Below are positions 1 to 6,871 of a stretch of 8,904 nt of DNA, one piece after another. Positions within the stretch are counted from its first letter, which is position 1. Every line of letters starts with the position of its first letter. A program made the translations under genes and the position numbers. Below the pieces are notes generated by a model. It had not been told where the DNA came from. It ran no database searches and was given only the letters and a program-made list of their open reading frames with translations. The DNA lies in the NCBI GenBank assembly GCA_023393655.1, contig JAEWKP010000087.1:1-8904 (forward strand). The letters are read 5' to 3'. This DNA comes from Pseudomonadota bacterium (GTDB lineage: Bacteria; Pseudomonadota; Alphaproteobacteria; Rhizobiales; Beijerinckiaceae).

Positions 1-1386
1 GGGCTTCAGGCGCCCGCCCGCATCCGGTTCGACCAATGGCGGTCGGAATCGCGGCGCCCGGACCTGCCAGTGCACCTTCGGATCGAAGATCGCCTCGGGC
101 CGCTCGGGCAATTCACCGGGGAAGACAGCCGCTTCCGCGATGCCGTCGAAGACCTGCCCGTCGATCGTCTCGCCGGCCTCGGGTACGCCGGCGATGGCCG
201 GCAGTTCCTCGCGCCCTTCCTTGATCCGGACCTCATGCGTCGCCCGCACGGCCGCCAGCGCCATCGCCTCGACCCGCGCGCCGGCCCCTTGCGCCCGCGA
301 CAGCGCCCGCCCGACCAGATGCGACATCACCGCCGCCAGCCGGTCATGGCTCGCATGGTGGATATGGTCGGCCTTGGTCGCGGCGAAGAGCACGCGCTCG
401 ATGCGCGGCGCGAACAGGCTCGACAGCCAGGAATTGCGCCCGACCGAGAAGGCCGCGAGCGCCTGCCCCAGGGCGGTTTCAAGATCGGCCAGGGCCGGCG
501 CCCCGGCATCGAGCGCCGCCAGCACGTCGACCAGCACGATCTGCCGATCGAGCCTTGCGAAATGATCGCGGAAGAACGGCGTCACCACGACGCGCTTATA
601 GGCTTCGAAGCGCTCCGCCATCAGCGCCGCGAGAGTGCCCGGCCGCACTTGCCCGTCATGGCCGAGATCGAGCGGTGCGAAGGTCAGCGCCGGTGAACCT
701 TCGAGATCGCCCGGCATCAGGAAGCGACCCGGCGGGGTCACCGCGACCGCCTCCGGATCGGCGCGCAGCCGGGCGAGATAGCCCTTGAACAGGTCGCTAG
801 CGGCTTCCGCCGCAAGCTCGTCCGGCGCCCCGTCCGGGTCCCGCCCCGGCAGATCCGCCAGCCATTCCGCAGCGGCTTCGCGCCGATGCGCCTTGCGGGC
901 ATCGGCCACGGCCTGCGCCGACCAGGCCTTGTAGTCCTGCCCGATCAGCGCGAGATCGAGCAGCCATTCGCCGGGATAGTCGACGATATCGAGCGTCAGC
1001 GTCGCCGGCCCCTTGAACCAGCCGGCCGCCCGCTCGTAGTCGATCTCGATCCTGAGTTCGGAGATGCGCCGGGTCGATTCCGGCCAGCGCCGATCCGGCC
1101 CGTTCATGGCGGCGCGATGCGCTTCGTAGGGAAAGCGCGGCACATCCGGATCGGGTTGCGGCACCAGTCGCACGCGGGCGATGCGCCCCTCGGATGAGGC
1201 CTTCAGAACCGGCAGCTTCGCCCCTTCGATCAGGTTCTGGATCAGGGCGGTGGTGAAGACCGTCTTGCCCGAACGCGACAGTCCGGTGACGCCGATCCGC
1301 AGGCGCGGACGCGCAAGCCCGAGCAGGCTGTCGCCGAAGGCGAGAGCCGCATTGCGGGCGCTGTCGAGATAGGAGGTGTCGCTCAT
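1..1386 (-). CDS. ycjX: YcjX/DUF463-family P-loop NTPase, C-terminus cut by window edge
   Basis: I translated this gene by hand from the ATG at 1386-1384. It stays open for 462 codons to the left edge, so only the C-terminal end is missing; E. coli YcjX is about 465 residues. A Walker A motif GLSRSGKT lies at residues 35-42, a G3/Walker B-like DIVDYPGEW at about 133-141, and a TKAD guanine-recognition-like motif at 337-340. RFLMPGDLEG about halfway along is also typical of the family. YcjX proteins are predicted GTPase-like NTPases. In gammaproteobacteria they sit with the membrane protein YcjF (DUF697) in the phage-shock neighbourhood, and their biochemical role is poorly known. A DUF697 gene would be expected just beyond the left edge, which cannot be checked here. 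The gene starts 55 bases after the SixA-like gene and is probably in its operon. No strong ribosome binding site is visible. Family assignment is firm, function is not. Confidence 0.92.
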   Translation of the reverse strand, partial: MSDTSYLDSARNAALAFGDSLLGLARPRLRIGVTGLSRSGKTVFTTALIQNLIEGAKLPVLKASSEGRIARVRLVPQPDPDVPRFPYEAHRAAMNGPDRRWPESTRRISELRIEIDYERAAGWFKGPATLTLDIVDYPGEWLLDLALIGQDYKAWSAQAVADARKAHRREAAAEWLADLPGRDPDGAPDELAAEAASDLFKGYLARLRADPEAVAVTPPGRFLMPGDLEGSPALTFAPLDLGHDGQVRPGTLAALMAERFEAYKRVVVTPFFRDHFARLDRQIVLVDVLAALDAGAPALADLETALGQALAAFSVGRNSWLSSLFAPRIERVLFAATKADHIHHASHDRLAAVMSHLVGRALSRAQGAGARVEAMALAAVRATHEVRIKEGREELPAIAGVPEAGETIDGQVFDGIAEAAVFPGELPERPEAIFDPKVHWQVRAPRFRPPLVEPDAGGRLKP

Positions 1387-1415
1387 AAGACAGGAGCGCG
1401 CAGGACGTGTCCCGG

Positions 1416-1435
1416 CTTCGGTCGAACTACCGAAG
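1416..1435 (-). other. Small intercistronic hairpin between the phosphatase and YcjX genes
   Basis: The arms CTTCGGT (1416-1422) and ACCGAAG (1429-1435) are exact reverse complements around a 6-base loop, inside the 55-base gap between two minus-strand genes. No T-tract follows in the direction of transcription, so this is not a classical intrinsic terminator. It could be an RNA-processing or stabilising element, or chance in GC-rich DNA. Confidence 0.35.
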
Positions 1436-1441
1436 GCTCTC

Positions 1442-1969
1442 TCATTCGTCCGGCCCTTCGCCGAGCGAACCCGGCGTAACGAAGCGGTCAAGCCGGCCGC
1501 CGCGCGCGGCGACGTCGCGCCAGTCCTCGACGGCGAAGTCGAGCACGGCGAGGCCGCAGGTCGGGTATTTCTGGCTCATCCGGGCGGCCGCGTAGCGGTC
1601 GCCATGGCCGGTCAGCAGCGCGGCCAGTTCCTCGAAGCCGGGATTGTGGCCGATCAGCAGCAGCGTGCGGACCTCGCCTTCAACATCCCTGACGACATCC
1701 AGGAGACGCTCCACCTTGGCCTCGTAGATGCGCGGTTCATACAGCGTCGCCGGCTTCTCGGGCAGCATCGGCGCCACCATCTCCCAGGTCTCGACCGTGC
1801 GCTTGGCCGGCGAGATCAGCACCAGATCGGGCAGCAGCAATTCCTCGGCCAGATAACGCCCCATCACCGGGGCGGCCTCACGCCCGCGTGCGGCGAGCGG
1901 TCGGTCGCGATCGGCCACACCCGTGGGCCAGTGGGACTTGGCGTGGCGCAGAAGCATGAGGCGTCGCAT
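1442..1969 (-). CDS. SixA-like histidine phosphatase (phosphoglycerate-mutase superfamily)
   Basis: This is a complete 175-residue cytoplasmic protein with no signal peptide. It opens with the histidine-phosphatase signature LRHAKS: R8 and H9, with H9 the expected phosphohistidine nucleophile. It also carries the supporting SPAKRT (R57) and IGHNPG (H108) motifs, which complete the phosphate pocket. Size and the RHAKS variant match SixA, the short branch-2 phosphatases. E. coli SixA removes phosphate from histidine phosphotransfer proteins or PTS components. The substrate here is unknown, and no kinase or phosphotransfer gene is visible. An ATG four codons downstream (residue 5) is an alternative start, but the first gives the usual short N-terminus. 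It lies 44 bases after the MoxR gene and 55 before the YcjX gene, on the same strand, so co-transcription is likely. Fold is certain, substrate unknown. Confidence 0.9.
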   Translation of the reverse strand: MRRLMLLRHAKSHWPTGVADRDRPLAARGREAAPVMGRYLAEELLLPDLVLISPAKRTVETWEMVAPMLPEKPATLYEPRIYEAKVERLLDVVRDVEGEVRTLLLIGHNPGFEELAALLTGHGDRYAAARMSQKYPTCGLAVLDFAVEDWRDVAARGGRLDRFVTPGSLGEGPDE

Positions 1970-2013
1970 GGAGAGAACCTAGCGATGCTGGAGTAAATTT
2001 ACGAGGGGTAGCC

Positions 2014-2859
2014 TCAGCGGCTCTCGCGCCGGGCCATGAAGGCGAGCTTCTCGAACAGCGAGACATCCTGCTCGTTCTTGAGCAGCGCCCCGTGCAGCGG
2101 CGGGATCAGCTTGCGCGGATCGCGCTCGCGCAGCACCTCCGGCCCGATATCCTCGGCGACGAGCAGCTTCAGCCAGTCGAGCAGCTCCGAGGTCGAGGGC
2201 TTCTTCTTGATGCCGGGCACCTCGCGCACCTCGAAGAACAGGCGCAGAGCCTCTTCCATCAGGCGCTTCTTGATCCCGGGGAAATGCACCTCGACGATCG
2301 CCTGAATCGGCTCGGCATCGGGAAAGCGGATATAGTGGAAGAAGCAGCGGCGCAGGAAGGCGTCGGGCAGTTCCTTCTCGTTGTTGGAGGTGATGATCAT
2401 CACCGGCCGCTGCGCCGCCTTGATGGTCTCGCCCGTCTCATAGACATGGAACTCCATGCGGTCGAGCTCGAGCAGCAGGTCGTTGGGAAACTCGATATCG
2501 GCCTTGTCGATCTCGTCGATCAATAGCACCGGCCGGACCGGCGCGACGAAAGCCTCCCAGAGCTTGCCGCGCTTGATGTAATTGCCGATCTCGGAGACGC
2601 GGGGGTCGCCGAGCTGGCTGTCGCGCAGGCGGCTCACCGCATCGTATTCATAGAGACCCTGCTGCGCCTTGGTCGTCGACTTGATGTGCCAGGTGATGAG
2701 TGGCGCGCCCAGCGCAGCCGCGATCTCCTCGGCCAGCACCGTCTTGCCCGTGCCGGGCTCGCCCTTCACCAGTAGCGGACGTTCCAGCCGGATCGCGGCA
2801 TTGACGGCGACGGTGAGATCCTCGGTCGCGACGTAGTTTTCGGTGCCGGCAAAACGCAT
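2014..2859 (-). CDS. MoxR-family AAA+ ATPase
   Basis: This is a complete 281-residue AAA+ protein. Walker A GEPGTGKT is at residues 33-40 and Walker B LLIDEID at 112-118. The sensor-1 region TSNN is at 157-160, and an LRRC segment with candidate arginine-finger residues R170 and R171 follows. The length and the opening FAGTENYVAT segment fit the MoxR group. MoxR ATPases act as chaperone-like remodelling machines, usually with a von Willebrand factor A (CoxE-like) protein, to insert metal cofactors or activate enzyme complexes. No vWA gene lies next to it in this window; the following gene is a SixA-like phosphatase. The start is well supported: AGAAGGA at 2866-2872 lies 6 bases upstream of the ATG. 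It is the first gene of the leftward operon and is divergent from the antiporter. The client complex cannot be told from the sequence. Confidence 0.95.
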   Translation of the reverse strand: MRFAGTENYVATEDLTVAVNAAIRLERPLLVKGEPGTGKTVLAEEIAAALGAPLITWHIKSTTKAQQGLYEYDAVSRLRDSQLGDPRVSEIGNYIKRGKLWEAFVAPVRPVLLIDEIDKADIEFPNDLLLELDRMEFHVYETGETIKAAQRPVMIITSNNEKELPDAFLRRCFFHYIRFPDAEPIQAIVEVHFPGIKKRLMEEALRLFFEVREVPGIKKKPSTSELLDWLKLLVAEDIGPEVLRERDPRKLIPPLHGALLKNEQDVSLFEKLAFMARRESR

Positions 2860-3076
2860 GGACGGTCCTTCTGAGCCAATGGCGGGACGCTAGCCCATTC
2901 GCCGAGCCGGCGGAAACCGCTTTTTCGCCCAAGGCGCCTGAGCAGCCCGACCTAAAGGCTCGCGCCGCAAGGCGAATTTCTTTCCGCCGCAGCGATTCCA
3001 AGGTTGTGCTGCGCCGCCGCAAACCGCAAGAATTGCCGACGCATCCCGCAAGCCCCGAATCGCAAGGTCTGCCTTT
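2860..3076. promoter_or_regulatory. Divergent intergenic region between the MoxR and antiporter genes
   Basis: This 217-base gap separates the start of the leftward MoxR operon from the start of the rightward antiporter gene, so both promoters should lie in it. I looked for -35/-10 pairs on both strands and found none close enough to consensus to place. The MoxR ribosome binding site is at its left end (2866-2872). A weak AAGG at 3064-3067 precedes the antiporter TTG by 9 bases. No small gene, RNA gene or strong inverted repeat was found. Confidence 0.5.
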
Positions 3077-4870
3077 TTGGCCGGTACAGTCGACCCTTCT
3101 GCCTATCGAGACGTCGTCGTCGTGCTCGCCACGGCGGGCATCGTCGTGCCGATCGCCAAGACCCTGAAGATCAACTCGATCATCGCCTTCGTCGCCTGCG
3201 GCGCCCTGCTCGGCCCCTTCGGCCTCGGCGGCCTCGTCTCCACGATCCCGCTGCTGAGCACGATCACCGTCTCGAATGCCGAGGCGCTCGCCGGCCCGGC
3301 CGAGCTCGGGGTCGCCTTCCTGCTCTTCGTCATCGGGCTGGAATTGTCCTTCGAGCGCCTGATGACGATGAAGCGCCTCGTCTTCGGCCTTGGGCTCGGC
3401 CAGGTCGGGCTCTGCGCGGCCGCGATCGGGCTCGTCGCCTATGCCCTCGGCCAGCCGGCAGCGGCGGCCCTCATCATCGGCTTCGGTCTCGCCCTGTCCT
3501 CGACCGCGATGGTCGTCGAATTGCTGGCGGCGAAGAAGCGGATGACGACCTCGGCCGGCCGCTCCAGCTTCGCCATCCTGCTCTGCCAGGACCTCGCGGT
3601 CATCCCGCTCTTGTTCCTGATCAGCGTGCTCGACGCCCAGAACGGCTCGGGCTCGCTGCTCGCCGGCCTGGCGCAAGCCTTCATCCAGGCCTTCGCCGCG
3701 ATCGCGACCATCGTCGTCATTGGCCGGCTCGCGTTGCGACCGCTCTTCCGCCTGGTCGCCTCGACCGATTCGACCGAGAGCTTCATGGCGGCGACGCTGC
3801 TGGTCGCGCTCGGCACCGGGCTCATAGCAGCGGCCGCCGGCCTGTCGATGGGGCTGGGCGCCTTCATCGCCGGGCTGCTGCTGGCCGAGACCGAGTTCCG
3901 CCGCGCGATCGAGGTCACGATCGACCCGTTCAAGTCGCTGGTGATCGGCGTCTTCTTCCTCACCGTCGGCATGGGCGTAAACCCGGCCGATATCACGGCT
4001 CATCCCTTCGCGATCCTCGGTGGCGCGCTCGGTCTTGTCCTGGTCAAGGGCACCATCATCTTCGTGCTGGCACGCCGCTTCCGGCTGGCGACGGCAACCG
4101 CGCTCGAAACCGCGATCCTGGTCGCGCCGGGCGGCGAATTCGCCTTCGTGCTGCTCAATGCCGCGACCGGCGCCAAGCTGATTGATCCCAGCGCCACCAG
4201 CATCGTGCTCGCCGCCGTCTCGCTCACCATGGTCGCCTTGCCGCTGCTGGCCCGGATCGCCCGCAATCTCGGCCAGAAGCTCGCGGCCCCGGTCACGCTT
4301 CCCGACGAGGCCGCCGTGCTGCCGCCGGACGATCGCACACCGCGCGCCATCGTCGTCGGCGGCGGGCGCGTTGGCCGGCTCGTCGGCTCGATGCTGGACG
4401 AGCACGGCAAGTCCCACATCGTCATCGACTCCGATGCCGCGCTGATCACCGGGCAACGCCGCGCCGGGCGCCCCGCCTATTACGGCGACGCCACCAAGCC
4501 GGAATTCCTGCGCCTCTGCGGCCTGGAAGAAGCGACCGCGCTGATCGTGACGATCGACAATCCGCGGGCCGTCGATGCCATCGTCCTCGCCGCCCGCTCG
4601 CTGCGCCCCGACATCGTCATCGTCGCCCGTGCGCGCGATGCGGCCCATGCCCGCCATCTCTATGAGCTCGGCGTGAACGACGCGGTCCCCGAAACCATCG
4701 AGGCCAGCCTGCAATTGTCGGAAGCCGCGCTGGTCGGACTCGGCGTGCCGATGGGCCTCGTCATCGCCTCGGTGCATGAACGGCGCGACGGCTTCCGCGC
4801 CCAGCTCAAGCCGTCAGGCGCCGCGGCAGCCCGCGCCCTTCCCCGCCACGCCCGCTCGCGAAGGCTGTAA
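3077..4870 (+). CDS. CPA2 monovalent cation:proton antiporter, KefB/KefC type, with RCK domain
   Basis: This is a 597-residue inner-membrane protein. Residues about 10-400 form a Na+/H+-exchanger domain of some 12 hydrophobic segments. Family landmarks are FVIGLELSFER (GLEL at 87-90), CQDLAVIPLL (Q171-D172, the conserved ion-pathway acid of Kef/CPA2 proteins) and GGEFAFVLL around E354. A TrkA-N/RCK domain follows, with the Rossmann motif GGGRVG at 428-433, then YYGDAT and IVARARD, matching KefC. Such proteins exchange K+ for H+ in pH or electrophile stress, with gating by NAD(H) or, in E. coli, glutathione adducts. No KefF/KefG-type ancillary gene is nearby. The start is TTG at 3077; no ATG or GTG lies in frame upstream, and the N-terminus from there fits the family. 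The last ~20 residues are Arg/Ala-rich and overlap the convergent glycosyltransferase by 65 bases. K+ versus Na+ specificity is unproven. Confidence 0.93.
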   Translation: MAGTVDPSAYRDVVVVLATAGIVVPIAKTLKINSIIAFVACGALLGPFGLGGLVSTIPLLSTITVSNAEALAGPAELGVAFLLFVIGLELSFERLMTMKRLVFGLGLGQVGLCAAAIGLVAYALGQPAAAALIIGFGLALSSTAMVVELLAAKKRMTTSAGRSSFAILLCQDLAVIPLLFLISVLDAQNGSGSLLAGLAQAFIQAFAAIATIVVIGRLALRPLFRLVASTDSTESFMAATLLVALGTGLIAAAAGLSMGLGAFIAGLLLAETEFRRAIEVTIDPFKSLVIGVFFLTVGMGVNPADITAHPFAILGGALGLVLVKGTIIFVLARRFRLATATALETAILVAPGGEFAFVLLNAATGAKLIDPSATSIVLAAVSLTMVALPLLARIARNLGQKLAAPVTLPDEAAVLPPDDRTPRAIVVGGGRVGRLVGSMLDEHGKSHIVIDSDAALITGQRRAGRPAYYGDATKPEFLRLCGLEEATALIVTIDNPRAVDAIVLAARSLRPDIVIVARARDAAHARHLYELGVNDAVPETIEASLQLSEAALVGLGVPMGLVIASVHERRDGFRAQLKPSGAAAARALPRHARSRRL

Positions 4871-5915
4871 GCGCAGCGGTCGAGCCTTCGTCCTCGCGCG
4901 GCAGGTAGCCGGCCTCGCGCGCCACCCGCCGGATATGGCCGTAGAACTGCGCGGCACTCGCTGCCCAGCTATGGCGGGCTGCCAGCTCCAGGCAGGCCGC
5001 GCGCGGCACCCTGAGCGCCTGCATGGCAGCGCGGCGCAGGTCCTCGTCGAGCACGGCCGCACCGCTGCCGGCGAAGACATCGCGCGGCCCCTGAACCGGA
5101 AAGGCGGCAACCGGCAGCCCGCTCGCCGCCGCTTCCAGCAGGACGATACCGAAGGTGTCGGTCAGGCTCGGGAAGACGAAAACATCGGAGGAAGCGTAGA
5201 TTCCGGCCAGTTCCTCGCCCTCCTTCAGACCGAGGAAGCGCGCCTCGGGAAAGGCGCGCGCCAGATCGGCCCGCGCCGGCCCGTCGCCGACCACGACCTT
5301 GCTGCCCGGCAGCGTGAGCGACAGGAAGGCCTCGACATTCTTTTCGACCGCGACACGCCCGACATAGAGAAAGATCGGCCGCGGCAGGTCGAGCAGGCTC
5401 TGCTGGCGCGGATGGAACAGGCTGAGATCGACGCCGCGCCCCCAACGCACCAGATTCTCGAAACCGTGCTGGCGTAGCTCATCCTCCACCGTCGCGGTCG
5501 AGACCATCACGGCGGCGGCAGGGCCATGGAAGCGGCGCAGCAGCCGGTAGCTCCAGCTCTCGGGGATAGGCCAGCGCGCCGCGATATATTGCGGGAAACG
5601 CGTGTGATAGCTCGTCGTGAACGGCCGCTTCTGGGCGAGGCAGACCGCCCGCGTCAGCCAGCCGATCGGCCCTTCGGTCGCGATATGGATATGGTCCGGC
5701 GCGAAATCGGCGATGCGCGCGGCGAGCGCCTGGCGCGTCGCCAGCGCCAGTCGAATATCGGGGTAGCTCGGCAGGCCGACCTGATGGAACCCCTCCGGCG
5801 TCAGCGCCCGCGCCGTGATGCCGAGCCCGGGTGCCGCCACGATCATCTGCTCCAGCGAGCGCACGACGCCATTGACCTGGGGCCGCCACGCATCCGTCGC
5901 GACGAGAACGCGCAT
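4806..5915 (-). CDS. GT4-family (GT-B fold) glycosyltransferase
   Basis: This is a cytoplasmic or membrane-peripheral retaining glycosyltransferase of 369 residues. It starts with the GT4 acceptor-side motif WRPQVNGVVRSL (residues 10-21). In the donor domain it has YVGRVAVEKN, VVGDGP and the EX7E-type nucleotide-sugar site in the form PSLTDTFGIVLLEAAASG, with D253 in place of the first Glu and E261 as the second. TDTFG-type GT4 enzymes include mannosyl-, glucosyl- and sulfoquinovosyl-transferases that make glycolipids, so sugar and acceptor stay open. ATG at 5915 overlaps the TGA of the upstream phosphoesterase by one base (TGATG), with GAGG 7 bases before it. GTG at 5918 is possible but worse placed. 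The coupling implies a shared pathway, plausibly envelope lipid modification. The low-complexity tail after about residue 340 overlaps the 3' end of the antiporter gene. Confidence 0.93.
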   Translation of the reverse strand: MRVLVATDAWRPQVNGVVRSLEQMIVAAPGLGITARALTPEGFHQVGLPSYPDIRLALATRQALAARIADFAPDHIHIATEGPIGWLTRAVCLAQKRPFTTSYHTRFPQYIAARWPIPESWSYRLLRRFHGPAAAVMVSTATVEDELRQHGFENLVRWGRGVDLSLFHPRQQSLLDLPRPIFLYVGRVAVEKNVEAFLSLTLPGSKVVVGDGPARADLARAFPEARFLGLKEGEELAGIYASSDVFVFPSLTDTFGIVLLEAAASGLPVAAFPVQGPRDVFAGSGAAVLDEDLRRAAMQALRVPRAACLELAARHSWAASAAQFYGHIRRVAREAGYLPREDEGSTAALTAFASGRGGEGRGLPRRLTA

Positions 5916-6745
5916 CACGCAGCCTCGATCAGGTCCCGCACCGGCGCCGGTCGTGTAGACACCGCAGCCGGCACCGCAGGCGTTGTCGTCATCCGGCCCT
6001 GCGGCCAGCGGATCAGTTCGAAGCGGCCGTCCTCGTGCTCAACGAAGGCGGTGCAGCTTTCGACCCAGTCGCCGGTATTGATATAGGTGAGACCGTCGAT
6101 CTCGCGCTGGGCGGCATGGTGGATATGGCCGCAGATCACGCCATCGGCCTTGTGGCGGCGCGCCTCGGCGGCAAGGCAGCTCTCGAACTCGCCGATATAG
6201 TTCACGGCATTCTTGACCTTGGCCTTGGCCCAGGCCGAGAGCGACCAGTGCGGCAGCCTGAGCACGCGGCGCACCCGGTTGATCGCCATGTTGAGCGCGA
6301 GCGCGACGGTGTAGGCCCAGTCGCCCAGCAGCGCGAGCCATTTGGCGTTGCGCACCACGAGGTCGAACAGGTCGCCATGGATGACGAGCAGGCGCTTGCC
6401 GTCAGCGGTCTCGTGGACGATCTCGTCGACCAGCGTGATGCCGCCGAACTGCAGGCCGGTGAAGTCGCGCAGGAAATCGTCGTGGTTGCCGGTGACGTAG
6501 ATCAGCTTCGAGCCCTTGCGCACCTTGCGCAGCAGCTTCTGGATCACATCGTTATGGGCCTGCGGGAAATACCAGCCGCTCTTCAGGCGCCAGCCGTCGA
6601 TGATATCGCCGACGAGATAGATCTGCGGCGCATCATAGGCGCGCAGGAACTCCAGCACGAGATCGGCCTGGGCCCCGCGGGTGCCCAGATGCAGATCCGA
6701 GATGAAGATGCTGCGGACCCGCTTGCTGTTATCCTCGTCGCTCAT
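5915..6745 (-). CDS. LpxH-like calcineurin-fold metallophosphoesterase
   Basis: This is a 276-residue metallophosphoesterase of the UDP-2,3-diacylglucosamine diphosphatase (LpxH) type. All dimetal-site motifs are present: D17-x-H19 in SDLHLG, GDIIDGW with D47, GNHDD with N87-H88, H123 in IHGDLFD, and GHIHHA with H206 and H208. Between H123 and the last motif, a hydrophobic then basic stretch (about 135-177) resembles the lipid-binding cap of LpxH. LpxH cleaves UDP-2,3-diacylglucosamine to lipid X in lipid A synthesis. Most alphaproteobacteria use LpxI for that step, so this paralogue may act on another lipid phosphate. The frame stays open well upstream, but the ATG at 6745 gives the family N-terminus; its ribosome binding site is weak. 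A Pro/Ala-rich tail ends in TGA shared with the glycosyltransferase ATG. Fold certain, substrate uncertain. Confidence 0.92.
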   Translation of the reverse strand: MSDEDNSKRVRSIFISDLHLGTRGAQADLVLEFLRAYDAPQIYLVGDIIDGWRLKSGWYFPQAHNDVIQKLLRKVRKGSKLIYVTGNHDDFLRDFTGLQFGGITLVDEIVHETADGKRLLVIHGDLFDLVVRNAKWLALLGDWAYTVALALNMAINRVRRVLRLPHWSLSAWAKAKVKNAVNYIGEFESCLAAEARRHKADGVICGHIHHAAQREIDGLTYINTGDWVESCTAFVEHEDGRFELIRWPQGRMTTTPAVPAAVSTRPAPVRDLIEAA

Positions 6746-6871
6746 GCCGGAGAGCCCCTGCTGCTGCGATGCGAGGGCCGTGTGTCTGATTTGCGTTGCG
6801 CTTTGATGACGGCGCCGCCGATCCGTGCTCAGGGTAAGCCACGAATACCTCCCCGCTGATCGGAGACCATC
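6746..6871. promoter_or_regulatory. Divergent spacer between the phosphoesterase and dehydrogenase genes
   Basis: This 126-base region separates two divergent genes and must hold the promoter of at least one. I could not place a convincing -35/-10 pair on either strand. A clear ribosome binding site GGAGA (6862-6866) serves the rightward dehydrogenase. No palindrome or repeat stands out. Confidence 0.45.

Noticed and set aside
70..1996. Several plus-strand frames of 100-208 codons across the left block
   Set aside because: They are antisense to the YcjX and SixA-like genes, which carry clear Walker A and RHG motifs, and they lack any domain of their own.
2908..2928. Short GCGG-AAA-CCGC stem followed by TTTTT in the divergent spacer
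   Set aside because: It has only four pairs, and no plus-strand gene ends upstream of it, so an intrinsic terminator makes no sense there.
2648..4777. A 709-codon open frame on the minus strand opposite the antiporter gene
   Set aside because: It is made of repetitive Arg/Asp/Glu/Gly-rich sequence without any recognisable domain, while the opposite strand encodes a clear antiporter. Its left end also lies in another frame of the MoxR gene. This is typical shadow coding in GC-rich DNA.
6035..6859. A 274-codon plus-strand frame opposite the phosphoesterase gene
   Set aside because: It has no recognisable domain. The minus strand holds every metallophosphoesterase motif in the right order.
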